From CAXXOK01 sp964584315 (GTDB lineage: Bacteria > Bacillota > Clostridia > Christensenellales > Aristaeellaceae): DNA of 64,000 nt. Shown here piece by piece: positions 1 to 7,289 of the stretch; position 1 is the first letter of the stretch; every line of letters begins with the position of its first letter. Made by a program: the position numbers and the translations under genes. The stretch covers positions 1 to 64,000 of the forward strand of contig CAZOZO010000003.1 of the NCBI GenBank assembly GCA_964584315.1, given 5' to 3'. The notes below the pieces were generated by a model. The model was given only the letters and a program-made list of their open reading frames with translations. It ran no database searches and had not been told where the DNA came from.

Positions 1-133
1 GGTAGGGGTCAAACTTCTGGATGGAGACCCTCAGGCCCCGCGATTTGAGCAAACGCCCCAGTGAAGCTGCCGTGATGCCCTTGCCCAGCGAGGAAACCAC
101 GCCGCCTGTTACAAAAATGAATTTCGTATCCAT
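1..133 (-). CDS. pyrG: CTP synthase, N-terminal fragment (runs off window start)
   Basis: The first 44 codons are visible. The protein starts MDTKFIFVTGGVVSSLGKG, the conserved beginning of the CTP synthase amidoligase domain, and continues to QKFDPY. The enzyme aminates UTP to CTP using glutamine and ATP. The ATG is chosen because it matches the family start and follows an AGGAGG ribosome binding site. A consensus-like promoter lies just upstream at 174-202. The catalytic and glutamine amidotransferase parts are outside the window. CTP is the likely co-substrate of the cytidylyltransferases encoded 1-3 kb away, but any link is inference. Confidence 0.95.
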   Translation of the reverse strand, partial: MDTKFIFVTGGVVSSLGKGITAASLGRLLKSRGLRVSIQKFDPY

Positions 134-173
134 ATCCGAAGTTCCGCCTCCTTCGTGAAATCAAACAAATTCA

Positions 174-202
174 ATTCTACCAAGCGAAGCGGGCTTCGTC
201 AA
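174..202 (-). promoter_or_regulatory. sigma-A-type promoter of pyrG
   Basis: On the minus strand TTGACG is followed after 17 bases by TAGAAT, giving a leader of about 35 bases before the pyrG start. No G-run, as used for reiterative initiation at pyrG in Bacillus, is evident at the predicted start point. Confidence 0.7.
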
Positions 203-304
203 GATGCGAAACAGGGTAAAAAAGCGCCGGAAAGCGACAAAAGTCTATACCACGCGAGGGATATCAAGCTTTTGGCGTGCTGTGTTTTTTCTTCGCATAA
301 AAAT

Positions 305-356
305 GGCAAAAACAGGATGCGGGGTCGGCGCCTGTTCCGCGACCGACCCCGCATCC
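305..356 (-). terminator. intrinsic terminator after the HTH/membrane unit
   Basis: A 14-bp perfect stem (GGATGCGGGGTCGG and its complement, 315-328 with 343-356) is followed on the minus strand by TGTTTTTGCCATTTTT. It lies 37 bases after the stop of the minus-strand gene ending at 393. Confidence 0.85.
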
Positions 357-392
357 ATCATCCATTGCCGCAGACGGTCCGCTTTTGGCGCG

Positions 393-836
393 TCACTTCG
401 TATACCGCAGCCAGTAGAAACCCTTGAGGCACCCTACCACCAGTGTTACGAACAGTGCCGCGCCCACCAGCGTGAAAAACACCTCCGCGCTGTAATATCC
501 CGCGACCATCGCGCCCAGCAAGAGTCCGCTGATCGAAAACACGATGCTTGTGCCGCCCGCCTTGGTCTGGATCAGTTGGACGCGTTCATCCGTCTCGCTG
601 ATGTAGAGCTTTTTAAGCTTCTCCTCATTGCGCAGCGCCCGTGTCATCAGCACCATATAGAAGATGGCGACGAACGCGATGCCTACGCACATACCCAGGC
701 TCATGCCCGCGATGTAGTCGCTCACATGCGAGTCGCCGGGGCGAAACAGCCCCAGGCCGATCACCGCCAGCACGGCGGTGCAGTAAAGCCCCGCGAACAG
801 CATTCGCCTTTTGAGTGTCTGCTTGAATTTTTCCAT
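393..836 (-). CDS. small four-helix membrane protein partnered with an XRE regulator
   Basis: 147 aa. Two hydrophobic hairpins (about residues 14-33 and 42-64, then 95-135) are separated by a charged loop with RNEEKLKKLYISETDER. I do not recognise a characterised function. Proteins of this layout commonly follow short XRE regulators of the TGCAAAG-operator type in Clostridia. The ATG at 836 has GAGGAG eight bases upstream, so it is preferred over the in-frame TTG at 842. It begins two bases after the regulator's stop, so the two are translated as a unit and are likely repressed together. Confidence 0.75.
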   Translation of the reverse strand: MEKFKQTLKRRMLFAGLYCTAVLAVIGLGLFRPGDSHVSDYIAGMSLGMCVGIAFVAIFYMVLMTRALRNEEKLKKLYISETDERVQLIQTKAGGTSIVFSISGLLLGAMVAGYYSAEVFFTLVGAALFVTLVVGCLKGFYWLRYTK

Positions 837-838
837 GG

Positions 839-1045
839 TCAAATCTCCTCCACATCGGTAAAGTCGAAAATATCCTCAATCGTAAGGCCAAAGAACCGGG
901 CGATCTTATAGGCCAGCACCAGCGAGGCCGTGTACTTCTCGCATTCCAGCGAGGTGATGGTCTGCCGTGTCACCCCCACGGCAAGGGCAAGCTCCTCCTG
1001 CGATATCCTGTGCTGCTTTCGCAGCTCCGCGATCTTTGTTTTCAA
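839..1045 (-). CDS. short XRE/Cro-type HTH transcriptional regulator
   Basis: 68 aa, essentially a bare HTH domain: IAELRKQHRISQEELALAVG followed by VTRQTITSLECEKYTAS, then a short tail ending FDFTDVEEI. Length and ending match the family of about 66-70 aa regulators that pair with a small membrane protein. The TTG at 1045 is chosen because GGAGGGGG lies four bases upstream and family members begin MKTKIxELR. The upstream in-frame start at 1081 would overlap the promoter. It likely represses its own operon through the three operators at 1071-1130. Confidence 0.85.
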   Translation of the reverse strand: MKTKIAELRKQHRISQEELALAVGVTRQTITSLECEKYTASLVLAYKIARFFGLTIEDIFDFTDVEEI

Positions 1046-1070
1046 GTGACCCCCTCCAATAATGTATAGC

Positions 1071-1130
1071 GCGCTTTGCATTATTAGTATAGTGTACTTT
1101 GCAATTCATGTCAAGTATGCTTTGCAAAAA
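1071..1130 (-). promoter_or_regulatory. consensus promoter with three TGCAAAG operators at 23-bp spacing
   Basis: On the minus strand TTGACA (1114-1109), a 17-base spacer and TATACT (1091-1086) form a near-perfect promoter. The motif TGCAAAGNNNNCTW occurs three times in the same orientation. Its TGCAAAG cores are at 1126-1120, 1103-1097 and 1080-1074, each exactly 23 bp apart. One copy lies upstream of the -35, one inside the spacer and one just past the -10. This is the arrangement expected for an autorepressor. Confidence 0.8.
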
Positions 1131-1186
1131 TTCGCTGGAAAATTTGATCGCCACGGGCATACGGTGCCGCGGCGGCACGATAGGCT

Positions 1187-1215
1187 TTGATTTTTATGGC
1201 GTTTCATAGTATCAT
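1187..1215 (+). promoter_or_regulatory. likely promoter of the phosphonate cluster
   Basis: TTGATT and TATCAT are separated by 17 bases. The predicted start point is about 25-30 bases before the ATG at 1250. No other promoter-like sequence was seen before the four-gene cluster. Confidence 0.55.
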
Positions 1216-1249
1216 AACAGGGAATGACAACGGGAGCAGAGGTGTGCGC

Positions 1250-2398
1250 ATGGACGCGAACGCTTTTCTGGACGGGCTGGCACAGCTCGGGATCGATTTT
1301 TATACCGGCGTGCCCGATTCATTGCTGCGGCCGCTGAACGATACGCTCTATGCCCGCTACGGGCTCACGGGCGCGCATGTCGTGGCCGCTAACGAGGGCG
1401 GCGCGGTGGGGCTGGCGGCGGGGCACTACATCGCCACGGGCAGGCCCGCCATGGTGTACCTGCAAAACAGCGGTATCGGCAACATCATCAACCCTGTCGC
1501 CTCGCTGCTGCACCCAAAGGTGTACGGCATCCCCTGCGTGTTCGTGGTGGGCTGGCGGGGCGAACCCGGCGTGCATGACGAGCCGCAGCACGCCTTTCAG
1601 GGCACCGTGACCCGCGAGCTGCTGGAGGCGTGCGGCCTTACGGTGCTGGAGCTTAGCGCATCCACCGGCGCGGGGGAGTACGCGGCCATGCTGGCGGCGT
1701 GCGCGCCGCTGCTTTCCGCGGGGCAGAGCGTGGCCTTTCTGGTGCACAAGGACGGGCTTACGGGCGGCGAAAGCCAAGCCTTTACCAATGAGCGCCGCAT
1801 GACCCGCGAAGCCGCCATCGAGGCGCTGCTGACCAGCGTGCCGGAGGGCGACCTGTTCGTGGTGACCACGGGCAAAGCCTCCCGCGAGGTGTTTGAGCTG
1901 CGCGAGCGGCTGGGCCAGCCCCACGGGCAGGATTTTTTGACCGTGGGCAGCATGGGGCACGCGGGCATGGTGGCGCTGGGGCTGGCCAAGGCGAGGCCGG
2001 AGCGAACCGTGTGGTGTGTGGACGGCGACGGCGCGATGCTCATGCACATGGGCGCGCTGGCCGTGGAAGCGCAGCAGCGGGCGACCAACCTGATCCATGT
2101 GGTGCTCAACAATGGCGCGCACGAGAGCGTGGGCGGCATGCCCGTGGCGGGCGGCACATTTTGGTTTGCGCCGGTGGCGCACGCGGTGGGGTTTGAGGCG
2201 GTGTTCACCGCCGAAAGCACCGGCGAGCTCAAGTCACTGGCCGCGCGCGTGCGCGAGACGGCCCGCCGCAAGCTGTGCTTTTTGGAAGTGATGGTATCCA
2301 CGGGCGCGCGTGCCGATTTGGGCCGCCCCACGCAAACACCGCGGCAAAACCTGCAAAGCCTGATGGAAACCATTCAAAATGGGGGTACGACGGTTTGA
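1250..2398 (+). CDS. aepY: phosphonopyruvate decarboxylase (TPP enzyme)
   Basis: 382 aa, the usual length of this family. It decarboxylates phosphonopyruvate to phosphonoacetaldehyde, the step that pulls the unfavourable PEP mutase equilibrium forward. The N-terminal pyrimidine-binding half shows TGVPDSLLRP and the activating glutamate in AANEGGAVGLAAGHY (about residue 48). The C-terminal half has the TPP/metal motif beginning GDGAMLM (about 258) and ending in VVLNNGAHESVGG. The ATG at 1250 is preferred over 1187 because it follows GGAGCAGAGG and gives the family N-terminus. Its stop overlaps the next gene's TTG. PEP mutase two genes downstream confirms the pathway. Confidence 0.93.
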   Translation: MDANAFLDGLAQLGIDFYTGVPDSLLRPLNDTLYARYGLTGAHVVAANEGGAVGLAAGHYIATGRPAMVYLQNSGIGNIINPVASLLHPKVYGIPCVFVVGWRGEPGVHDEPQHAFQGTVTRELLEACGLTVLELSASTGAGEYAAMLAACAPLLSAGQSVAFLVHKDGLTGGESQAFTNERRMTREAAIEALLTSVPEGDLFVVTTGKASREVFELRERLGQPHGQDFLTVGSMGHAGMVALGLAKARPERTVWCVDGDGAMLMHMGALAVEAQQRATNLIHVVLNNGAHESVGGMPVAGGTFWFAPVAHAVGFEAVFTAESTGELKSLAARVRETARRKLCFLEVMVSTGARADLGRPTQTPRQNLQSLMETIQNGGTTV

Positions 2399-3141
2399 AG
2401 GCGCTGATCCTCAACTCCGGCACGGGCAGCCGCATGGGCGCGCTGACCCAAAACCAGCCCAAGTGCATGACCGAGATCGGCGGAGGCTTCACGATTTTGA
2501 GCCGCCAGCTGTTGGAGTTGCAGCGCGCGGGGGTAGGCGAGGCGGTCATCACCACGGGGGCGCACGCGGAGGCCCTGCGCGCGCATGTGGCGGGTCTGGG
2601 CCTGCGCATTGCCGTCACCTTTGTGCACAGCGAGCACTTTGCCACCACCAACTACATCGTGAGCATGCATCTGGCTACCCCGTACCTCGCGGGCGAGGAC
2701 GCGCTGCTGCTACACGGCGACCTGGTGATGGAACCGAGCGTATACCGTGAGCTGGTTGCCGCGCCGCGCAGCGTGATGGCTGTGGACGACAGCTTGCCCT
2801 TGCCGGAGAAGGATTTCAAGGCCCAGCTCAGGGATGGGCGCATCGTGGCCGTGGGGGTAGATCGCTTCGGGGCGGATTGCGTGGCTTGCCAGCCTGCCTA
2901 CCACCTGCACAGGGCGGAGCTTGCGCAGTGGCTTGCCGAGATCGCGCGCTTCGTGGTCCGCGGCGAAACCCGCGTCTATGCCGAAAACGCCCTGAACGCG
3001 CTGGACGGCGCGCTGCCCCTGTGGCCGCTTCCGATGCACGGCCGCCTGTGCGCAGAGATCGACAACGCGGATGACCTGGCCGAAGTGGGCGCGGGCTTTT
3101 TGCGCACGCTTGCCGCCGAAGGCTCGCCTGACCGAAAATGA
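2395..3141 (+). CDS. LicC-like nucleotidyltransferase, probable CTP:phosphonate cytidylyltransferase
   Basis: 248 aa. The N-terminus ALILNSGTGSRMG is the signature loop of sugar-phosphate/phosphocholine nucleotidyltransferases, followed by QPKCMTEIGG carrying the phosphate-binding lysine. LLLHGDLVMEP (about residues 104-114) holds the metal-binding aspartate, and CAEIDNADDL near residue 223 is the second metal site. LicC activates phosphocholine, and related PntC enzymes activate aminoethylphosphonate as CMP esters. Here the likely substrate is a phosphonate (inference from context). The start is the TTG at 2395, overlapping the upstream stop as TTGA with GGGGGT ahead of it. The 3' end overlaps the ATGA at 3138. 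Confidence 0.8.
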   Translation: MKALILNSGTGSRMGALTQNQPKCMTEIGGGFTILSRQLLELQRAGVGEAVITTGAHAEALRAHVAGLGLRIAVTFVHSEHFATTNYIVSMHLATPYLAGEDALLLHGDLVMEPSVYRELVAAPRSVMAVDDSLPLPEKDFKAQLRDGRIVAVGVDRFGADCVACQPAYHLHRAELAQWLAEIARFVVRGETRVYAENALNALDGALPLWPLPMHGRLCAEIDNADDLAEVGAGFLRTLAAEGSPDRK

Positions 3142-3161
3142 CCCATAAAGGCAGGGATCGC

Positions 3162-4457
3162 ATGAAAACCGTCTATATGTGCTTCAGCACCGATATCCTC
3201 CACAGCGGGCACATCGCCATCATCCGCCGCGCGGCCGCGCTGGGGCAGCTGACCGTGGGCGTGCTGACCGACGAGGCCATCGCCACCTACAAGCGCCACC
3301 CGCTGATCCCCGTAAGTGAGCGGGTACAGCTGTTTGAGAGCCTCGCGGGCGTACACCGCGTGGTGGTGCAGGATACGCTCAGCTACGCGGGCGTGATACG
3401 CGAGTTGAAGCCCGATATCGTCGTGCATGGGGACGACTGGCAGACCGGCGTGCAGAGCGGCGTGCGGGCGGAGGCCCTGCGCCTGCTGGGCGAATACGGC
3501 GGCGAGCTGGTGGAATTCCCCTACACGTACAGCGCCACCGAGGCGGCGCTGACGACCTTGGACATGCGCCAGAACATGCCGGAGGTGCGGCGCGCGCGGC
3601 TCAAGCAGCTGTTGCGCCTCAAGCCCTGCCTGAGCGTGATGGAGGCGCACAACGGCCTGACAGGCCTGATCGTGGAAAACGCGAAGGTCGAAACGGGCGG
3701 CGCGTTGCGGCGCTTTGACGCGATGTGGGTCAGCAGCCTGTGCGATTCCACCGCCAAGGGAAAGCCGGATATCGAGCTGGTGGATTTGACCAGCCGAATC
3801 CACACGCTGGAGGAGATCATGGAAGTGACCACCCTGCCCATCATTTTGGACGGGGATACGGGCGGGCTGACGGAGCACTTCGTATATAACCTGCGCACGC
3901 TGGAGCGGCTGGGCGTGAGCGCCATCATCATCGAGGACAAGGTGGGGCTGAAAAAAAACAGCCTTTTCGGTACCGAGGCGGGGCAGCTTCAGGCACCCAT
4001 TACCGAGTTTTGCGAAAAGATCAGCGCGGGCAAAAAGGCCCAACGCAGCCGGGACTTCATGGTGTTCGCGCGCTGTGAGAGCCTCATTCTGGGTCAGGGG
4101 CAGGCGGACGCGCTGGCCCGCTGTGACGCGTACGTGCGCGCAGGCGCGGACGGCGTGATGATCCACAGCTGCCAGAAAACGCCGGACGAGGTGTATGAAT
4201 TTATGGCCGCTTTCCGCGCGGCGCACCCCGCCACGCCCGTGGTGGTGGTGCCCACCACCTATAACACAGCCACCGAGGCGGAGCTGGCCGCGCATGGCGC
4301 GAATATCGTGATCCACGCCAACCACCTGCTGCGCAGCGCCTTCCCCGCCATGCAAAAGACCGCGGAGCTCACGCTGCTGCATGGCCGCACGAAAGAAGCG
4401 GACGGGCTGTGCATGTCCATCAAGGATATCCTGTCGCTCATCCCCACGGAGGACTGA
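3162..4457 (+). CDS. pepM: PEP mutase with fused N-terminal nucleotidyltransferase domain
   Basis: 431 aa. Residues 1-130 form a class I nucleotidyltransferase (cytidylyltransferase-like) domain with STDILHSGH (HxGH type, His14-His17) and VVHGDDW. Residues about 150-431 are PEP phosphomutase of the isocitrate-lyase superfamily: WVSSLCDSTAKGKPD (about 190), ILDGDTGG, and the PEP-mutase-specific loop EDKVGLKKNS (about 257). The mutase half makes the C-P bond by rearranging PEP to phosphonopyruvate. The fused arrangement is known in other bacteria, but the role of the N-terminal domain there is uncertain. ATG at 3162 has AGGCAGGG upstream; the ATG at 3138 is an alternative giving eight more residues. 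Confidence 0.94.
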   Translation: MKTVYMCFSTDILHSGHIAIIRRAAALGQLTVGVLTDEAIATYKRHPLIPVSERVQLFESLAGVHRVVVQDTLSYAGVIRELKPDIVVHGDDWQTGVQSGVRAEALRLLGEYGGELVEFPYTYSATEAALTTLDMRQNMPEVRRARLKQLLRLKPCLSVMEAHNGLTGLIVENAKVETGGALRRFDAMWVSSLCDSTAKGKPDIELVDLTSRIHTLEEIMEVTTLPIILDGDTGGLTEHFVYNLRTLERLGVSAIIIEDKVGLKKNSLFGTEAGQLQAPITEFCEKISAGKKAQRSRDFMVFARCESLILGQGQADALARCDAYVRAGADGVMIHSCQKTPDEVYEFMAAFRAAHPATPVVVVPTTYNTATEAELAAHGANIVIHANHLLRSAFPAMQKTAELTLLHGRTKEADGLCMSIKDILSLIPTED

Positions 4458-4574
4458 GTGACAAGGTCCGCCCATGCCGTAACGCGCGGGTGACGCTTTG
4501 ACCATGAGAGGCCTAAAGCCCTTTATGGCCAGCCCAATCCTTAACCAAGCCGGTCCATCAAGGGAGGTAATGCC

Positions 4575-5711
4575 ATGTTCAGCCCCCTTTGCCCTGTGGA
4601 TGTGCGGGTGCTGGCCGCCGCTGAGGCCATGCAGGCCGTGCGCGCCATGCTGCCCAAGCCCCAAAGCTTGCTGGTGATGGCCTCGCGCGGGCGCAGCGCG
4701 GCGCTGGGCCTGGCGCCGTTTTTGACCGCCTTGCAGGGCGACGGGCACGCCGTGCAGCTCTACGGCGATATCCCCGCCAACCCTTCTGTGCAGGATGTGG
4801 CGGCGCTGCTTTCGCGCTTGTGCGAGCAGCCTTTCGAGCCTACGGCCATCCTTGCCATCGGCGGGGGCAGCTGCATCGATTTGGGCAAGGCCGCAGCCGC
4901 GCTGTACCACCTGCTGCCAAAGCCGGACGTGCAGGCCGTGCGCGAGGCCATCGTGGGAAAGAGGTACCTTGCGCCGCATATCACCATTGACCTGCTGACC
5001 ATGCCCACCACGGCGGGCACCGGCAGCGAGGTGACGCGCTGGGCCACCGTGTGGGACGCTGAAAACCGCATGAAGCTTTCCATCGACCACGCGGCGGGCT
5101 TCCCCAAGGCTGCGGTGCTGGTGCCGGAGTGGACGTTGGGCATGGGGGCGGACTTGACCCTCGCCACGGGCCTGGACGCGCTGAGCCACGCCATGGAGGC
5201 CTACTGGGCCGTAGCGAGGAACCCCTTCTCCCAGGAGCTGGCGCTGCTGGCGGCGGGCAAGGTGGCAAACGCGCTGCCGCTCGTACTCAAAAGGCCGGGC
5301 GACCTTGCCGCGCGGCGCGAAATGTGCCTTGCGTCACTCCTGGCGGGGCTTGCTTTTTCACAGACGCGCACCACAGCGTGCCACAGCATCAGCTATCCGC
5401 TGACGATGCTGCATGGCATCCCGCACGGATATGCCGCGGCGCTCACGCTAGGCTCGGTGATGGCGCGCAATGCGAAGGCCGTGCCGGAAGTGGAGCGCCT
5501 GACGGCGGTGTTTGACGAGGCGGAGGGCTTTGATACCTGGCTGTATGAAACGGCGCGCGGCGTAAGGGAGATGCGTCTTTCCGCGTTCGGTATCGCGGAG
5601 GTGCAGCTGCCGGAGATATGCGCGCTCACGTTCACGGCGGGGCGCATGGATAACAACCCTATCGTGTTTTCGCGGGATGAGGTCATGGAGATATTGCGGG
5701 AGAACCTGTAA
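4575..5711 (+). CDS. iron-containing alcohol dehydrogenase, probable phosphonoacetaldehyde reductase
   Basis: 378 aa, full-length family III alcohol dehydrogenase. NAD-binding region GGGSCIDLGKA (about residue 95) and TTAGTGSEVT (about 144) are followed by metal-ligand segments LDALSHAMEAYW (about 200) and HGIPHGYA (about 279). Its place after PEP mutase and phosphonopyruvate decarboxylase, with no aminotransferase nearby, suggests it reduces phosphonoacetaldehyde to 2-hydroxyethylphosphonate, like PhpC/FomC-type reductases. It has its own AGGGAGG ribosome binding site 117 bases after pepM. That gap holds no obvious terminator, so cotranscription is likely. Confidence 0.88.
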   Translation: MFSPLCPVDVRVLAAAEAMQAVRAMLPKPQSLLVMASRGRSAALGLAPFLTALQGDGHAVQLYGDIPANPSVQDVAALLSRLCEQPFEPTAILAIGGGSCIDLGKAAAALYHLLPKPDVQAVREAIVGKRYLAPHITIDLLTMPTTAGTGSEVTRWATVWDAENRMKLSIDHAAGFPKAAVLVPEWTLGMGADLTLATGLDALSHAMEAYWAVARNPFSQELALLAAGKVANALPLVLKRPGDLAARREMCLASLLAGLAFSQTRTTACHSISYPLTMLHGIPHGYAAALTLGSVMARNAKAVPEVERLTAVFDEAEGFDTWLYETARGVREMRLSAFGIAEVQLPEICALTFTAGRMDNNPIVFSRDEVMEILRENL

Positions 5712-5713
5712 GG

Positions 5714-5852
5714 GAAAAAAGGGTCAAGGGCCAATGGTCCTTGCGGGGGTCAAGGGGGCAGCGGCCCTTGACCCTGCGCCGCAGCGCATCAAGCAAAAGC
5801 GAGCGGGCAGCGCGCAGGCGCTGCGATGCGAGCGGCAGCGACCACCTGCATG
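5714..5852 (+). repeat. dispersed three-hairpin element, copy A
   Basis: This stretch starts two bases after the dehydrogenase stop and aligns over about 130 bases with the reverse complement of 35461-35594. Three stems are visible: 5725-5743 (CAAGGGCCA with TGGTCCTTG), 5747-5774 (GGGTCAAGGG with CCCTTGACCC) and 5807-5824 (GCAGCGC with GCGCTGC). Between stems 2 and 3 both copies share CGCCGCAGCGCA and AAGCGAGCGGGCAG. Stem sequences differ between the copies while pairing is kept, which points to a conserved structure rather than a coding remnant. No ORF runs through it. Confidence 0.75.
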
Positions 5853-5872
5853 TTTGCCGCGACAACAATGGC

Positions 5873-5896
5873 GGGCCGGGGCAAATGCCCCGGCCC
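5873..5896. terminator. hairpin between convergent genes
   Basis: A 10-bp perfect GC stem (GGGCCGGGGC, loop AAAT) lies between two convergent transcription units. Neither side has a strong T-run, so termination efficiency is uncertain. Confidence 0.5.
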
Positions 5897-5944
5897 GTCG
5901 TTTACCATATTGCTTTTACACAGTAAAAAGCAAATCGCCCACCA

Positions 5945-7180
5945 TTAACGCCGTATCATCACCACAGCCACGTCGTTCACGTTGGTGCCCGTCGGGCCGG
6001 TCTTGAGCAGCCCGTCACAGGCGCGCAAGGCGTGGTAGCTGTCGTTGTTCAGCAGGGCGTTTTCCACATCCAGCCCGGCGGCGCGCATCTTGCCCATGGT
6101 GCGGTGATCCACATAGCCGCCCGCCGCATCGGTGGGGCCGTCGGTGCCGTCGCTGCCAAAGCTGAAGATGGCAGTATCGCGAAGGCCGTCCAGCCGCGGC
6201 GCGGCGGCCAGCGCCAACTCCTGGTTGCGGCCGCCCAGCCCCGTGCCCGCTACATGTACGATGGTCTCGCCGCCCGCTACAAAGGCGATGGAGCGTGTCT
6301 CCCGCTGGTGGCTGAAGGCGATGGAGCTTAAAAAATGCCCCGCCTCGCGTGCCTCGCAATCAAGCCGGTCGGTCAGCATGAGGGTATCATACCCAAGCCC
6401 CTGCAGCGCGTGCGCGGCGGCGCGCGTCAGCAGCGCCACATTGCCGATCACGTGGGTCTCCGCGTTGGTCAAAAGCTTTGGCGTCTCGCGGCGCATCAGC
6501 ATGCGCAGCACCTGCGGCGCATCGGGGAACAGGCGCAGCAGCGTGCCCTCGGCTTCCGCGGCGGTCACGGGGTCGGGCGAGATGGGGCCGGAGGCGATGG
6601 TCTCAGGCGCGTCGCCCATCACGTCGGACAGCAGCAGCCCCACGACGCCCGCGGGCGCGCACAGCTTGGCAAAACGCCCGCCCTTCACGGCGGAAAGGCG
6701 CTTGCGGATGATGTTCATCTCCGTGATGCTCGCGCCGCTGTGCCACAGTGCGTTGGTGGTGGTCTCAAACAGGGGCAGGGGCACCAGCGGCTTTTCAAAC
6801 AGGGCGGAACCGCCGCCGGAAATCAGCATGAGCACGGTGTCATCCACATTCAGGCCCTGCACCATGGCGATGGCTGCATCGGCGGCGCGCACGCTGTTCT
6901 CGTCCGGCATGGGGTGGCCTGCCTCCATGATGGTGAAGCGCGGCAGGCTGCCGTGCGCGTGCCCGTATTTGGTGATCACCAGCCCGCACTCGATGCGCTC
7001 GCCCATTTCCTCAATGGCTGCGGCGGCCATGTTCCACGCGGCTTTGCCGATGGCGATCACCCGCAGGCGGCCGCCGTACAGGCGCACATTGCCAAGCGCG
7101 CGCCGCAGCGCCGCCTTGGGCTGGGATTCCCGAAGGGCCGCCTCGATGACGCTTTGCGCATCCTCCCGCAATGTGCTCAC
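5945..7180 (-). CDS. glycerate 2-kinase (MOFRL/DUF4147 family)
   Basis: 411 aa. The protein phosphorylates D-glycerate to 2-phosphoglycerate. N-terminal DUF4147 part: AIGKAAWNMA, ISGGGSALFEKP, LSAVKGGRFAK and GLLLSDVMGD. The C-terminal MOFRL domain shows AGGETIVHV, GTGLGGRNQELALA and SFGSDGTDGPTDAAGG, ending TGPTGTNVNDV. The GTG at 7180 is chosen because GGGAGG lies eight bases upstream; the long upstream extension is outside the conserved family. It stands alone, convergent with the phosphonate cluster and divergent from the next gene. I see no direct link to either. Confidence 0.9.
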   Translation of the reverse strand: MSTLREDAQSVIEAALRESQPKAALRRALGNVRLYGGRLRVIAIGKAAWNMAAAAIEEMGERIECGLVITKYGHAHGSLPRFTIMEAGHPMPDENSVRAADAAIAMVQGLNVDDTVLMLISGGGSALFEKPLVPLPLFETTTNALWHSGASITEMNIIRKRLSAVKGGRFAKLCAPAGVVGLLLSDVMGDAPETIASGPISPDPVTAAEAEGTLLRLFPDAPQVLRMLMRRETPKLLTNAETHVIGNVALLTRAAAHALQGLGYDTLMLTDRLDCEAREAGHFLSSIAFSHQRETRSIAFVAGGETIVHVAGTGLGGRNQELALAAAPRLDGLRDTAIFSFGSDGTDGPTDAAGGYVDHRTMGKMRAAGLDVENALLNNDSYHALRACDGLLKTGPTGTNVNDVAVVMIRR

Positions 7181-7289
7181 AGGCGTGCCTCCCTTTTCAG
7201 ATATCGTGCATACATACATCAAGTATTCTTCACACAGCGGCGATATCCTTCGTAATGGAAGCAAGGTTTGAAGGAAGAGGGGATCGTTC

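Noticed and set aside
2976..5189. 737-aa open frame on the minus strand opposite the phosphonate genes
   Set aside because: Low-complexity His/Gln/Arg/Gly-rich translation with no motif, fully antisense to three well-supported genes; a GC-skew artefact.
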